From: Bradyrhizobium sp. cir1
GTDB lineage: Bacteria; Pseudomonadota; Alphaproteobacteria; Rhizobiales; Xanthobacteraceae
NCBI RefSeq assembly: GCF_014198245.1
Contig: NZ_JACIHE010000005.1
Location: 1 to 64,000, forward strand
Direction of reading: 5' to 3'
Length of the DNA: 64,000 nucleotides
Position numbers and translations under genes: made by a program. Below are positions 7,684 to 16,406 of this stretch, piece after piece. Numbering within the stretch: the first letter of the stretch is position 1; each line of letters begins with the position of its first letter. The notes below the pieces were generated by a model. The model saw nothing but the letters and a program-made list of their open reading frames with translations. It searched no databases and had not been told where the DNA came from.

Positions 7684-9684
7684 ATGATCGCCGTGGCGCT
7701 ATGGTCAGTGGCGGCTCTGCTCGCTCTGGCGCCTGCGGGGGTCGTGCTGTCGACGCGCCCGCGCGGCTCGATCATCCTTTACGGCGGATGCCTGATCGCC
7801 ACATCGACGCTATGTGTCACGGCGCTGTCCGATCTGCTCTATGTCCCTCAACTGACGCCGAGCGCGACACTGCCGATCGGCCTGCCCTGGCTCGGTGCCC
7901 ATTTCCGGCTCGATGCGCTGTCCGCCTTCTTCCTCGTCGTCATCAATCTTGGCGGCGTCGCTGCGAGCCTTTTCGCGCTCGGTTACGGCCGGCACGAGGA
8001 CTCCCCCGGCCGCGTGCTGCCGTTCTATCCTGCCTATCTCGCAGCGATGAACATCGTCGTGCTGGCGAACGATGCCTTCAGCTTCCTGGTCGCCTGGGAA
8101 TTCATGTCGCTGACCTCCTGGGCGCTGGTGGTGTCGCATCACCGGGAGGCCGAGAATATCCGCGCCGGCTACGTCTATCTTCTGATGGCGAGTTTCGGCA
8201 CGCTGGCGCTGCTGCTCGCGTTCGGCCTGCTCGCGAGCGGCGCCGGTTACGATTTCGATGCGATCCGAGCCTCGCATCCTTCTGCTGCAGTGACCGGAAT
8301 GGTGGTGATCCTCGCGCTGCTGGGCGCCGGCTCCAAGGCTGGCCTGGTACCGCTGCACGCCTGGCTGCCGCTCGCCCATCCCGCCGCACCCAGCCACGTC
8401 TCCGGCCTCATGAGCGGCGTCATGACCAAGGTCGCCGTCTACGGCTTCGTGCGCATCGTCTTTGACCTTCTGCCCGAACCGGTGTGGTGGTGGAGCATGG
8501 TGGTGTTGCTGGTCGGCGGTCCGACGGCGACGCTGGGCGTGCTCTATGCGCTGATGCAGCGCGATATCAAGCGCGTGCTCGCCTATTCAACGATTGAGAA
8601 CATCGGCATCATCTTCACCGGCCTCGGGCTGGCACTGGCTTTCAAGGCGGAAGGGCTCGACTGGGTGGCGGCGCTGGCTTTCACCGCGGCGATGCTGCAC
8701 GTCTTCAATCATGCGCTGTTCAAAAGCCTGCTGTTCTTCGGCGCCGGCGCGGTGCTGGGAGCAACAGGCGAGCGCGACATGGAGAAGCTCGGCGGGCTGA
8801 TCCATCGCATGCCGAAGACGGCGTTCGCGATGCTGATCGGCTGCGTCGCGATCTCGGCATTGCCGCCGTTCAACGGCTTCGTTTCGGAATGGCTGACCTT
8901 CCAGGCGATCCTGCTCTCACCGCAACTGCCCTCCTGGGGCCTCAAGCTGGTGATTCCGGCGGTCGGCGGCTTGCTGGCGCTCGCGGCCGCCTTTGCCGCG
9001 GCCTGCTTCGTCAAGCTCTATGGCATCAGCTTCCTCGGCCGGCCGCGTTCGGATGTCGCGGCGTCAGCGCATGAGACCGACCGCTTCTCGCTGACCGCGA
9101 TGCTCGTGCTTGCCGCCTTCTGCCTCATTGCCGGTATTCTGCCCGGGCTGTTCATCGATGCGCTGGCGCCGGTGAGCAAGGCTATGGTCGGCAACATCAT
9201 GCCGCATCAGGTCGGATTGCAGTGGCTCACCATCGTGCCGATTGCGGAAAGCCGCAGCTCCTATAACGGCCTTCTGGTGTTCGTGTTCGCAGCACTCTGC
9301 GGCACGGCGGCGGCATCGGCCATTCACCGTCTCGCCTCCGATCGCTTGCGCCGCGCACCGGCCTGGGATTGCGGCTATCCCGATCCAAACCCGGCGATCC
9401 AGTACTCGGCTTCCAGCTTCTCGCAGCCGATCCGGCGCGTGTTCGGCAGCGTCATCTTTGCCGCGCGCGAGATCGGCGAGATGCCGCCGCCGTCCTCGCC
9501 GCGTCCTGCGCGGCTCCGGGTCGAGCTGCGCGATCTGATCTGGGATGCGCTGTACGCGCCGATTGCGATGGTCGTCGGCTTTGCGACGGACCGCATCAAT
9601 ATCCTCCAGTTCCTCACCATCCGCCGCTACCTGACGCTGGTCTTCGTGGCGCTGATCGTGCTGCTGCTGGTGGTGGCGCTATGA
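7684..9684 (+). CDS. hyfB: HyfB-like antiporter-type membrane subunit
   Basis: This polytopic membrane protein of 666 residues belongs to the NuoL/M/N-MrpA family in its HyfB branch. Charged residues used for proton transfer are visible: a glutamate in WEFMSLTSWAL, a lysine in GAGSKAGLVPLHAWLPLAHP, and a second lysine in SGVMTKVAVYGFVRI. The tail, after about residue 600, is the hydrophilic and terminal-helix part typical of HyfB. ATG 7684 is chosen because AGGAG lies at 7674-7678; an open frame from 7627 has no ribosome site. It overlaps hyfC by ATGA. In the complex it should carry ions across the membrane. Confidence 0.92.
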   Translation: MIAVALWSVAALLALAPAGVVLSTRPRGSIILYGGCLIATSTLCVTALSDLLYVPQLTPSATLPIGLPWLGAHFRLDALSAFFLVVINLGGVAASLFALGYGRHEDSPGRVLPFYPAYLAAMNIVVLANDAFSFLVAWEFMSLTSWALVVSHHREAENIRAGYVYLLMASFGTLALLLAFGLLASGAGYDFDAIRASHPSAAVTGMVVILALLGAGSKAGLVPLHAWLPLAHPAAPSHVSGLMSGVMTKVAVYGFVRIVFDLLPEPVWWWSMVVLLVGGPTATLGVLYALMQRDIKRVLAYSTIENIGIIFTGLGLALAFKAEGLDWVAALAFTAAMLHVFNHALFKSLLFFGAGAVLGATGERDMEKLGGLIHRMPKTAFAMLIGCVAISALPPFNGFVSEWLTFQAILLSPQLPSWGLKLVIPAVGGLLALAAAFAAACFVKLYGISFLGRPRSDVAASAHETDRFSLTAMLVLAAFCLIAGILPGLFIDALAPVSKAMVGNIMPHQVGLQWLTIVPIAESRSSYNGLLVFVFAALCGTAAASAIHRLASDRLRRAPAWDCGYPDPNPAIQYSASSFSQPIRRVFGSVIFAAREIGEMPPPSSPRPARLRVELRDLIWDALYAPIAMVVGFATDRINILQFLTIRRYLTLVFVALIVLLLVVAL

Positions 9685-10637
9685 ACGAGCTGCGCGACAT
9701 CCTCTCCCAGGGCGCCCAGATGTCGCTGGTGCTGGGGCTCGCGCCGCTGCTGACGGGTTTCGTGCGCAAGGTGAAGGCGCGGCTGCTGCGCCGGCGCGGG
9801 CCGCCGCTGCTTCAGCCCTATCGCGACCTCATTCGCCTGATGCGCAAGGACGTCGTGCTCGCGGACAATGCATCATGGCTGTTCCGCGTCATTCCCTATC
9901 TGATCTTCTCGGGCACCTGGGTCGCCGCCTCGCTGGTGCCGACTTTCGGCAATGGTCTGTTGTTTTCCTGGACCGCCGACCTCATCGCCATCATTGCGCT
10001 GCTCGGCAGCGCCCGTTTCTTCCAGGCGCTCGCCGGCATGGATGTCGGCACCGCCTTCGGCGGCATCGGCTCCAGCCGCGAGGTCATGATCGCCTCCCTC
10101 GCCGAGCCCGCGATGCTGATTACGGTATTCTCGGTTGCGATGATCGCCGGCTCGACCCAACTCGCCAACGTGGCCGAGTTCATGGGCTCGGACGCGGTCG
10201 GCTTGCGCGTGTCGCTGGGCATGGCATTCGTGGCACTGACTATCATGGCGCTGGCGGAGAATGCCCGTATTCCCGTCGACAACCCCGCCACCCATCTCGA
10301 GCTGACCATGGTGCACGAGGCCATGGTGCTGGAATATTCGGGGCGGCATCTCGCGCTGATCGATCTGTCGTCACAGCTCAAGCTCCTGCTCTATGTCTCG
10401 CTGATCGCCTGCGTGTTCCTGCCATGGGGGATGGCGACCGCGGACGCGAGCGTTGCGAGGCTGGTCTTTGGCGCGCTGCTCTATCTCGGCAAGCTGACGC
10501 TTCTTGGCTTTTTGCTCGCCGTGTTCGAGACGTCGATCGCCAAGATGCGCGTGTTCCGGATTCCCGAGTTCCTGGGCGCGGCGCTGATGCTGGCGTTGCT
10601 CGCCACCCTGGTGCGCTTCGTGTCGGGGAGCCTCTGA
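9681..10637 (+). CDS. hyfC: HyfC-like (NuoH-related) membrane anchor subunit
   Basis: The 318-residue membrane protein is homologous to NuoH, HycD and HyfC, the subunit that joins the membrane arm to the redox module. Recognisable parts are the cytoplasmic loop RRGPPLLQPYRDLIRLMRKD at about residue 37 and the ENARIPVDNPATHLELTMVH loop near residue 195, whose acidic residues line the quinone or proton path in complex I. The start overlaps the hyfB stop (ATGA at 9681-9684), so the two are translationally coupled. Confidence 0.93.
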   Translation: MNELRDILSQGAQMSLVLGLAPLLTGFVRKVKARLLRRRGPPLLQPYRDLIRLMRKDVVLADNASWLFRVIPYLIFSGTWVAASLVPTFGNGLLFSWTADLIAIIALLGSARFFQALAGMDVGTAFGGIGSSREVMIASLAEPAMLITVFSVAMIAGSTQLANVAEFMGSDAVGLRVSLGMAFVALTIMALAENARIPVDNPATHLELTMVHEAMVLEYSGRHLALIDLSSQLKLLLYVSLIACVFLPWGMATADASVARLVFGALLYLGKLTLLGFLLAVFETSIAKMRVFRIPEFLGAALMLALLATLVRFVSGSL

Positions 10638-10640
10638 CAG

Positions 10641-11303
10641 ATGAGCAGCCTGCAATTCGATATCGCCCACCTGCTCGCCGGCTCCCTCGTGCTGGCGAGC
10701 TTCATGATGCTCTACCAGGACCGGCTCTATGCGCTGCTCAACGTCTATGCGGTGCATGCCGGCGTGCTGGCGCTGTCGGTGGCCTGGCAGGCCTATGTGC
10801 AACAGGCGCCGCATCTCTATGTCACGGCGCTGATCGCGCTGGTGTTCAAGGCCATCATCATCCCGGTGGCGCTGCACCGGATCATCAAGCGGCTCGGTAT
10901 CCACCGCGAGATCGAGAACGTGATCGGGATCGGGCTGACCATGATGGCCGGCATCGGCCTCGTCGCACTGTCGATGGTGGTGATGCTGCGGGTGACGCCG
11001 GGCGCAGATGCGCTCGCGCGCGAGGACCTCGCCTTCGCGCTGTCGGTGGTGCTGCTGGGGCTCCTGATCATGGTGACGCGGCGCAACGCGGTGAGCCAGG
11101 TCGTCGGCTTCATGTCGCTGGAGAACGGGCTGGTGCTGGCGGCAACCGGCGCCAAGGGCATGCCGCTGGTGGTCGAGATCAGCGTCGCCTTCTCGGTGCT
11201 GATCGCCTTCATCGTGATCGGCATCTTCCTGTTCCGCATCCGCGAGCGCTTTGACAGCGTGGACATGCAGGCGCTCGATCGTTTCCGCGGAGAGCGGCGA
11301 TGA
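10641..11303 (+). CDS. hyfE: HyfE-like membrane subunit
   Basis: The 220-residue hydrophobic protein belongs to the HyfE group, whose C-terminal half resembles NuoK. The segment VVLLGLLIMVTRRNAVSQVV, followed by GFMSLENGLVLAATGAKG with its membrane-embedded glutamate, is characteristic. It begins three bases after the hyfC stop and overlaps hyfF by four. It should form part of the ion-conducting membrane arm. Confidence 0.9.
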   Translation: MSSLQFDIAHLLAGSLVLASFMMLYQDRLYALLNVYAVHAGVLALSVAWQAYVQQAPHLYVTALIALVFKAIIIPVALHRIIKRLGIHREIENVIGIGLTMMAGIGLVALSMVVMLRVTPGADALAREDLAFALSVVLLGLLIMVTRRNAVSQVVGFMSLENGLVLAATGAKGMPLVVEISVAFSVLIAFIVIGIFLFRIRERFDSVDMQALDRFRGERR

Positions 11304-12739
11304 GCATCGACGTCCTCAGCGCCATCCTCGTGATCCCGGCCGTCTCGGCGGCGCTGCTGGTGATTTTGCCGGGCTATAGGCAGACGGCGAAGCTGAACGT
11401 GGTGGCAGCGTTCGCGACCTTCCTGACCTCGCTCTCGCTGTTCGTGGTCGAGCCGGTGTCAGGGCAGTATCTGCTGGTGGACGACCTCAACAAGGTCTTC
11501 ATCGTATTGACCACCTTCGTCAGCTTCACCACATCGGTGTTCAGCGCGAGCTATATCCAGCACGAGATCGAGATCGGACGCCTGACGCCGACGTTCCTGC
11601 GCTTCTATCACGCGATGTATCAGACGCTGATGTTCGCGATGAACCTCGCGCTCGTCGCCAACAATATCGGCCTGATGTGGGTGGCAGTTGAAGTGGCGAC
11701 GCTGACGACCGTGCTGATGGTCGGCATCTACCGCACCCACGAGGCGCTGGAAGCGGCCTGGAAATACTTCATCCTCGGCAGCGTCGGCATCGCGCTGGCG
11801 CTGTTCGGAACCATCCTGGTCTACATGGCGGCGCGCCCCGTGGTCGGCGAGGGGCTCGATGGCATGGTGTGGACGGTACTGGTGAAGCACGCCGCACAGT
11901 TCGACCCGGCGCTGCTCAACGTCGCCTTCGTCTTCCTGCTGCTCGGCTACGGCACCAAGGTCGGCCTCGCGCCGCTGCACGCCTGGCTGCCCGATGCCCA
12001 TGCGGAGGGCCCGACGCCGATCTCGGCGGTGCTCTCGGGCCTCCTGCTCAACGTGGCGCTCTACGCGCTGTTGCGCTTCAAGATGATGCTCGCGGTCAAT
12101 CTCGCGGCCATCGCGCCGGGGCCGTTGATGGTGACGATGGGCCTGATCTCGGTGATCTTCGCTTCGCTGATGCTCTACCGCCGCCGCGACATCAAGCGGA
12201 TGTTCGCCTACTCCTCGATCGAGCATATGGGCATCATCGTCTTCGCCTTCGGCATGGGCGGGCCGCTCGCGAATTTTGCCGGCCTGCTGCACATGACCAT
12301 GCATTCCCTGACCAAGTCGGCGATCTTCTTCGCCGTCGGTCACATCGCGCAGGTCAAGGGCACGCAGAAGATCGCCGACATCGGTGGACTTACGGTGACC
12401 AATCCCGTGCTCGGCTGGGGATTGATGCTCGGCGTCATCGCCATCGTCGGGTTGCCGCCGCTCGGCATCTTCATGAGCGAGTTCCTGGTGGTGAGCTCGA
12501 CTTTCGCCCGCGCGCCCTGGCTGACGGTGATCCTGGTGCTCGGCATCATCATCGCGCTCGGCGGCCTCCTGCTGCGCATCGGCTCTGTGATGTTCGGCGA
12601 ACCCAAGGGACCTACCGCGCCGGCGGAGGCGTCCTATGTGCCAATGTTTACGCATCTCGCGCTGGTGCTGATGGCCGGCCTTTATCTGCCGCCGGTGCTG
12701 GTCACCGGCTTCCAGAACGTCGCGAAGCTGCTGGGGTAG
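11300..12739 (+). CDS. hyfF: HyfF-like antiporter-type membrane subunit
   Basis: The 479-residue membrane protein is a second NuoL/M/N-type pump subunit. It keeps the glutamate in VAVEVATLTTVLMVG, the lysine in GTKVGLAPLHAWLPDAHAEG, and the histidine-rich LLHMTMHSLTKSAIFFAVGH segment of active proton-pumping modules. The family's common length is about 480-530. ATGA overlap with hyfE supports a single transcript. With HyfB it gives the complex two pump-like subunits; there is no HyfD-type third one in the cluster. Confidence 0.92.
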   Translation: MSIDVLSAILVIPAVSAALLVILPGYRQTAKLNVVAAFATFLTSLSLFVVEPVSGQYLLVDDLNKVFIVLTTFVSFTTSVFSASYIQHEIEIGRLTPTFLRFYHAMYQTLMFAMNLALVANNIGLMWVAVEVATLTTVLMVGIYRTHEALEAAWKYFILGSVGIALALFGTILVYMAARPVVGEGLDGMVWTVLVKHAAQFDPALLNVAFVFLLLGYGTKVGLAPLHAWLPDAHAEGPTPISAVLSGLLLNVALYALLRFKMMLAVNLAAIAPGPLMVTMGLISVIFASLMLYRRRDIKRMFAYSSIEHMGIIVFAFGMGGPLANFAGLLHMTMHSLTKSAIFFAVGHIAQVKGTQKIADIGGLTVTNPVLGWGLMLGVIAIVGLPPLGIFMSEFLVVSSTFARAPWLTVILVLGIIIALGGLLLRIGSVMFGEPKGPTAPAEASYVPMFTHLALVLMAGLYLPPVLVTGFQNVAKLLG

Positions 12740-12742
12740 GCC

Positions 12743-14251
12743 ATGGGCATCCTCGACGGCATCCCCCATGTCAATGCGGTGCTGTCGCACCGGCCCTGGC
12801 CGCGCGCGGTCGTGACGGAGGCGGGCTGGCAGGCGGCGATCGATCGACTGGTCGAGGGAGGCCTCACACTGCTTGGCTTCTGGGGCGAGCCGGCGGCGGT
12901 GCATATGGCGCTGTTCGACGGAGGCTCGGCCGAGATCGTGGTCGTCACCTACGCGTGTACCGCCGGCACGTTTCCAAGCGTCGCCAGCCGTCATCCGCCC
13001 GCGCTTCGGCTGGAACGGACCATCCATGATCTCTTCGGGCTTGTTCCAACTGCCGCTGACGATCTGCGGCCATGGCTCGATCACTACGTCTGGGGCAAAT
13101 CCTATCCGCTCTCGGGCCGCAATGCATCGCGCGACGTGCAGCCGTACCAGTTCCTTCCGGCCGAGGGCGAGGCGTTGCATCAGGTGGCGGTCGGCCCCGT
13201 CCATGCCGGGATCATCGAGCCCGGCCATTTCCGCTTCACCGCCAATGGCGAGCATGTGGTGCGACTGGAGCAGTGGCTCGGCTACACCCACAAGGGCATC
13301 GAGTCGCTGATGCAGGGCGCGAGCCTCGAGGCGGCGGCAAAGCTCGCCAACCGCACCTCCGGCGACAGCGCGGTGGCCTACGCTTTCGCCTTTGCCCGCG
13401 CGGCGGAAGCCGCGCTCGACATCGAGGTGCCGCGGCGCGCGACGTACTTGCGGGCGCTGATGGCGGAATTGGAGCGGCTCGCCAATCATTTCGGCGACAT
13501 CGGCGCGATCTGCAACGATGCGTCGTTCGCGCTGATGCATGCCCAGACCGGCATTTTGCGCGAGCGGACCCTGCGCGCTGCGGATGCTGCGTTCGGCCAT
13601 CGCCTGATGATGGACGTCGTCGTGCCCGGTGGCGTGGCGCGCGACATCGCGCCGGACGGTATCCCGGCGCTGCGAACGCTGCTTGCTGAAATCAAGAAGG
13701 TATTCCCGCGCCTGATCGAGCTTTACGACAACACCGCATCCTTGCAGGACCGCACCGTCACCACGGGCATCGTGAAGGCGGACTATGTGCGGCAGTTCGG
13801 CGCCGGCGGCTATGTCGGCCGCGCCTCGGGCCGCAATTTCGATGCACGACGCACGCTCGCTTACGCGCCGTACGATCAATTGTCGTTCGAGGTGCCGGTG
13901 CTGGAAGGCGGCGATGTCAACGCACGGGTCTGGATCCGCATCCGCGAGGTCGAGCAGAGCGTCGAGCTGATCGCGCAGATCCTCGACCTGATGGAGCCGG
14001 GCGAGATCAGGAGCGCGCCGCCGGCCGGGCGGGGCGCATGCGAAGGCCTGGCGCTGACGGAAGCGTTCCGCGGCGACGTGCTGGTCTGGCTGCGGCTCGA
14101 TGGTGAGTTGCGCGTCGAACGCTGCCACCTGCGCGACGCCTCGTGGTTCCAGTGGCCGCTGCTGGAAACTGCGATCGAGGGCAACATTATTGCCGATTTC
14201 CCGCTCTGCAATAAATCGTTCAATTGTTCCTATTCGGGCGCGGACCTCTAA
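12743..14251 (+). CDS. hyfG: HyfG-like large subunit (NuoC-NuoD fusion) without [NiFe] ligands
   Basis: The 502-residue protein joins a NuoC-like domain (about 1-130, with ERTIHDLFGLVPTAADDLRP) to a NuoD or hydrogenase large-subunit domain (about 145-502). Group 4 hydrogenases have RxCGxC here; this protein has R204-T-S-G-D-S209, so both cysteines are serine. The C-terminal DPCxxC motif is also absent; the end reads FNCSYSGADL. The flanking framework is intact (IEVPRRATYLRALMAELERL), so this is a real family member and not a decayed gene. It cannot bind a standard [NiFe] centre. It therefore resembles the hydrogenase-related Ehr complexes that link complex I and group 4 hydrogenases. Confidence 0.9.
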   Translation: MGILDGIPHVNAVLSHRPWPRAVVTEAGWQAAIDRLVEGGLTLLGFWGEPAAVHMALFDGGSAEIVVVTYACTAGTFPSVASRHPPALRLERTIHDLFGLVPTAADDLRPWLDHYVWGKSYPLSGRNASRDVQPYQFLPAEGEALHQVAVGPVHAGIIEPGHFRFTANGEHVVRLEQWLGYTHKGIESLMQGASLEAAAKLANRTSGDSAVAYAFAFARAAEAALDIEVPRRATYLRALMAELERLANHFGDIGAICNDASFALMHAQTGILRERTLRAADAAFGHRLMMDVVVPGGVARDIAPDGIPALRTLLAEIKKVFPRLIELYDNTASLQDRTVTTGIVKADYVRQFGAGGYVGRASGRNFDARRTLAYAPYDQLSFEVPVLEGGDVNARVWIRIREVEQSVELIAQILDLMEPGEIRSAPPAGRGACEGLALTEAFRGDVLVWLRLDGELRVERCHLRDASWFQWPLLETAIEGNIIADFPLCNKSFNCSYSGADL

Positions 14252-14254
14252 GCC

Positions 14255-14779
14255 ATGCGCAAGACCCTGCTCGAAAGCCTCACCCATGGCTCGCTGACGG
14301 AGCCCGCGCCGGCGCCGGACGAGGCGGCGCTGGCGGAGCTTGCAGCCAAAGTCGACCGCGCCGCCCAGGCCAGGCTTGGGCGTTCTCTCGCCATTCGCGA
14401 GGTCGATGCCGGGTCCTGCAACGGCTGCGAGCTCGAGATCCACGCGCTGTCCAACGCCTTCTACGACATCGAACGTTTCGGCCTGCGCTTCGTCGCCTCG
14501 CCGCGGCACGCCGACGTGCTGCTGGTCACGGGTCCGGTGACGAAGAACATGCGAGAGGCGCTGGAGCGGACCTACAACGCGACGCCCGATCCGAAATGGG
14601 TCGTCGCGGTCGGCGGCTGCGCGATCGATGGCGGTATTTTCAGAGGCAGCTACGCCTGCGTCGGCGGCGTGTCCGAGACCGTTCCGGTGGATATGCACAT
14701 CAAGGGCTGCCCGCCGTCGCCGACGGACTTGTTGAAGGGCCTGCTCGCGCTGCTGGAGCACGTCAGCGGCAAGCGGTAA
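14255..14779 (+). CDS. hyfI: HyfI-like (NuoB-type) iron-sulfur subunit
   Basis: The 174-residue protein is the small subunit homologous to NuoB, HycG and HyfI. All four cysteines for the proximal [4Fe-4S] cluster are present: C55 and C58 in SCNGCE, C122 in VGGCAIDGG, and C152 in IKGCPPSP. The first 45 residues are a loosely conserved extension. It starts three bases after hyfG and ends the operon. No ferredoxin-type (NuoI, HyfH or HyfA) gene follows, so how electrons reach this cluster is not evident from the locus. Confidence 0.93.
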   Translation: MRKTLLESLTHGSLTEPAPAPDEAALAELAAKVDRAAQARLGRSLAIREVDAGSCNGCELEIHALSNAFYDIERFGLRFVASPRHADVLLVTGPVTKNMREALERTYNATPDPKWVVAVGGCAIDGGIFRGSYACVGGVSETVPVDMHIKGCPPSPTDLLKGLLALLEHVSGKR

Positions 14780-14827
14780 GCCGCGTACTGGAATCCGCGC
14801 CCGCGATGGCATCGAACAAAGCGAGTC

Positions 14828-16111
14828 CTAATCCACCAGGATCACCCTGATGTCGTTGACGTTCGTCAGCGTCGGGCCCGGCTGCAGCAGATCGCCCGTC
14901 GCTTCGAAGAACGTCGTCGCGTCGTTGTTGTCCAGATACGCCTGCGGCTGCAGCCCTTGCGCCTTCATCTTCGCGAAGGTCGCAGCATCGATCAGCGCGC
15001 CGGCGGGGTCGGTCGGGTTGCCGGCGCCGCCGTCGGCGCCGTCGGTGTCGCCGGCGAGCGCCGAAATGTTCGGCGTGTCCTTGAACAAGGAGGCGAGCGC
15101 CAGCGCGTATTCCTGGTTCGGACCACCGCGCCCGTTGCCGCGCACGGTGACCGTGAGCTCGCCGCCGGAGAGGATCGCGATGCGCTTGCCTTGCGCGCGC
15201 GCCTCAAGCGCCAGCTTCGCATGATTGGCCGCGACCTCGCGCGCCTCGCCCTCGAGATCGGCGCCGAGATCGATGGTCTCGTAGCCGGCGTCCTCGGCCA
15301 GCTTCACCGCGGCGTCCAGCGATTGCTTGGGCCGCGCGATCAGCTCGAACGACGCGTGTGCGAAGGCGGCATCGCCGGGCTTGCAGCTTTCGTTGTTGGG
15401 GTCGTCGAGCGCGCGGCGCACGGCGTCGTCGATATTGAGCCTGTACTTCGCGACGATCGCGCGCGCGTCCGCCAGCGTGGTCGGATCCGGCACGGTGGGG
15501 CCGGAGGCGATGGCGGAGGGATCGTCATGCGGCACGTCGGAGATCGCGAGCGTGACGATCTCGGCCGCGTTCCTGCCGGCGCGCGCGAGCCGCCCGCCCT
15601 TGATGCGCGACAGATGTTTCCTGACGACGTTCATCTCGCCGATCGGCGCGCCTGAGCGCAGCAGCGCCTTGTTGACCGCCTGCTTCTGCGCAAAGCTGAT
15701 GCCGTCCACGGGCGCGATCCAGTTCGCCGAGCCGCCGCCGGTGAGCAGCACCAGCAGCAGATCGTCGGGTCCGGCCTCGCCTGCGAGCGCGAGCGTGTCG
15801 GCCGCGCCCTTCAGCCCCGCCTCGTCAGGTACGGGGTGGCCGGCCTCGACCACGCGGATGCGGCGCGTCGGCACGCCATAGCCGTGTCGCGTGGTGGCGA
15901 TGCCGACCAGCCGCTCCGGCGCGAGTTTTAACGTGTCGAGATAGTGCCGTTCCGCCGCCGCGGCCATCGCGCCGGCACCCTTGCCGGCGGCAAGGCAGAT
16001 CACGCGTCCTCGGGGCACGGGCCGTAAGTGCGGCGCCAGAATAGTGTTCGGATGGGCGGCGGCAACGGCGGCGTCGTAGAGCGCGCGGAGCAGCGGACGT
16101 CGGTCGGTCAT
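14828..16111 (-). CDS. Glycerate kinase (DUF4147/MOFRL family)
   Basis: The 427-residue protein has the glycerate 2-kinase fold. Its N-terminal DUF4147 domain contains CLAAGKGAGAMAAAAE and the lysine-arginine region VVRKHLSRIKGGRLA. The C-terminal MOFRL domain contains LSGGELTVTVRGNGRGGPNQ. These enzymes phosphorylate D-glycerate to 2-phosphoglycerate in the cytoplasm; older annotations call them hydroxypyruvate reductase (TtuD). ATG 16111 gives the family length; an upstream extension to 16243 lacks similarity. It converges with hyfI and has no functional partner next to it. Confidence 0.9.
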   Translation of the reverse strand: MTDRRPLLRALYDAAVAAAHPNTILAPHLRPVPRGRVICLAAGKGAGAMAAAAERHYLDTLKLAPERLVGIATTRHGYGVPTRRIRVVEAGHPVPDEAGLKGAADTLALAGEAGPDDLLLVLLTGGGSANWIAPVDGISFAQKQAVNKALLRSGAPIGEMNVVRKHLSRIKGGRLARAGRNAAEIVTLAISDVPHDDPSAIASGPTVPDPTTLADARAIVAKYRLNIDDAVRRALDDPNNESCKPGDAAFAHASFELIARPKQSLDAAVKLAEDAGYETIDLGADLEGEAREVAANHAKLALEARAQGKRIAILSGGELTVTVRGNGRGGPNQEYALALASLFKDTPNISALAGDTDGADGGAGNPTDPAGALIDAATFAKMKAQGLQPQAYLDNNDATTFFEATGDLLQPGPTLTNVNDIRVILVD

Positions 16112-16248
16112 GACGATGGCCTCAAGCAGACTCTTGGCGGCGACGGAGCCGCCGGTCATATGCCTAGCGCATCGGGCGCGAAAGCGTAAGCAGGCTTTAC
16201 CATCATTCGATTGTGCAATCGCGTGATCATAATCGCTGCGCAAGCAAA

Positions 16249-16277
16249 AGCCCCCTGCGATCGTCTCGCAGGGGGCC
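16249..16277 (-). terminator. Rho-independent terminator of binding-protein gene A
   Basis: CCCCCTGCGA (16251-16260) pairs with TCGCAGGGGG (16266-16275). Read on the minus strand, the stem is followed by CTTTTGC. It lies about 125 bases past the stop at 16403. Confidence 0.75.
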
Positions 16278-16306
16278 CGTGCCGGCGTTGTCTATTTCGG
16301 CCTAAG

Positions 16307-16406
16307 GCATGATCCGGAAAAGTGCGAAGCGGTTTTCCGGAAAGATCATGCGCAAACAACAACCTAAAGCGCGATGACGATTCATCCAAATCTCATCGCG
16401 CTTTAG
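16307..16406. repeat. Intergenic palindrome pair overlapping a stop codon
   Basis: Two hairpins are adjacent: GATCCGGAAAA with GTTTTCCGGA, and CTAAAGCGCGATGA (16364-16377) with TCATCGCGCTTTAG (16393-16406). The second stem includes the stop codon of the binding-protein gene at 16403. This sequence type is common between genes in Rhizobiales. Confidence 0.65.

Noticed and set aside
7684..14779. A functional hydrogenase-4
   Set aside because: The large subunit has no cysteine ligands for Ni and Fe, and no maturation genes are present.
11459..14812. A 1117-codon open frame on the minus strand
   Set aside because: It is antisense to hyfF, hyfG and hyfI, is rich in Arg, His, Asp and Gln as expected for a GC-rich antisense frame, and has no domain or ribosome site.
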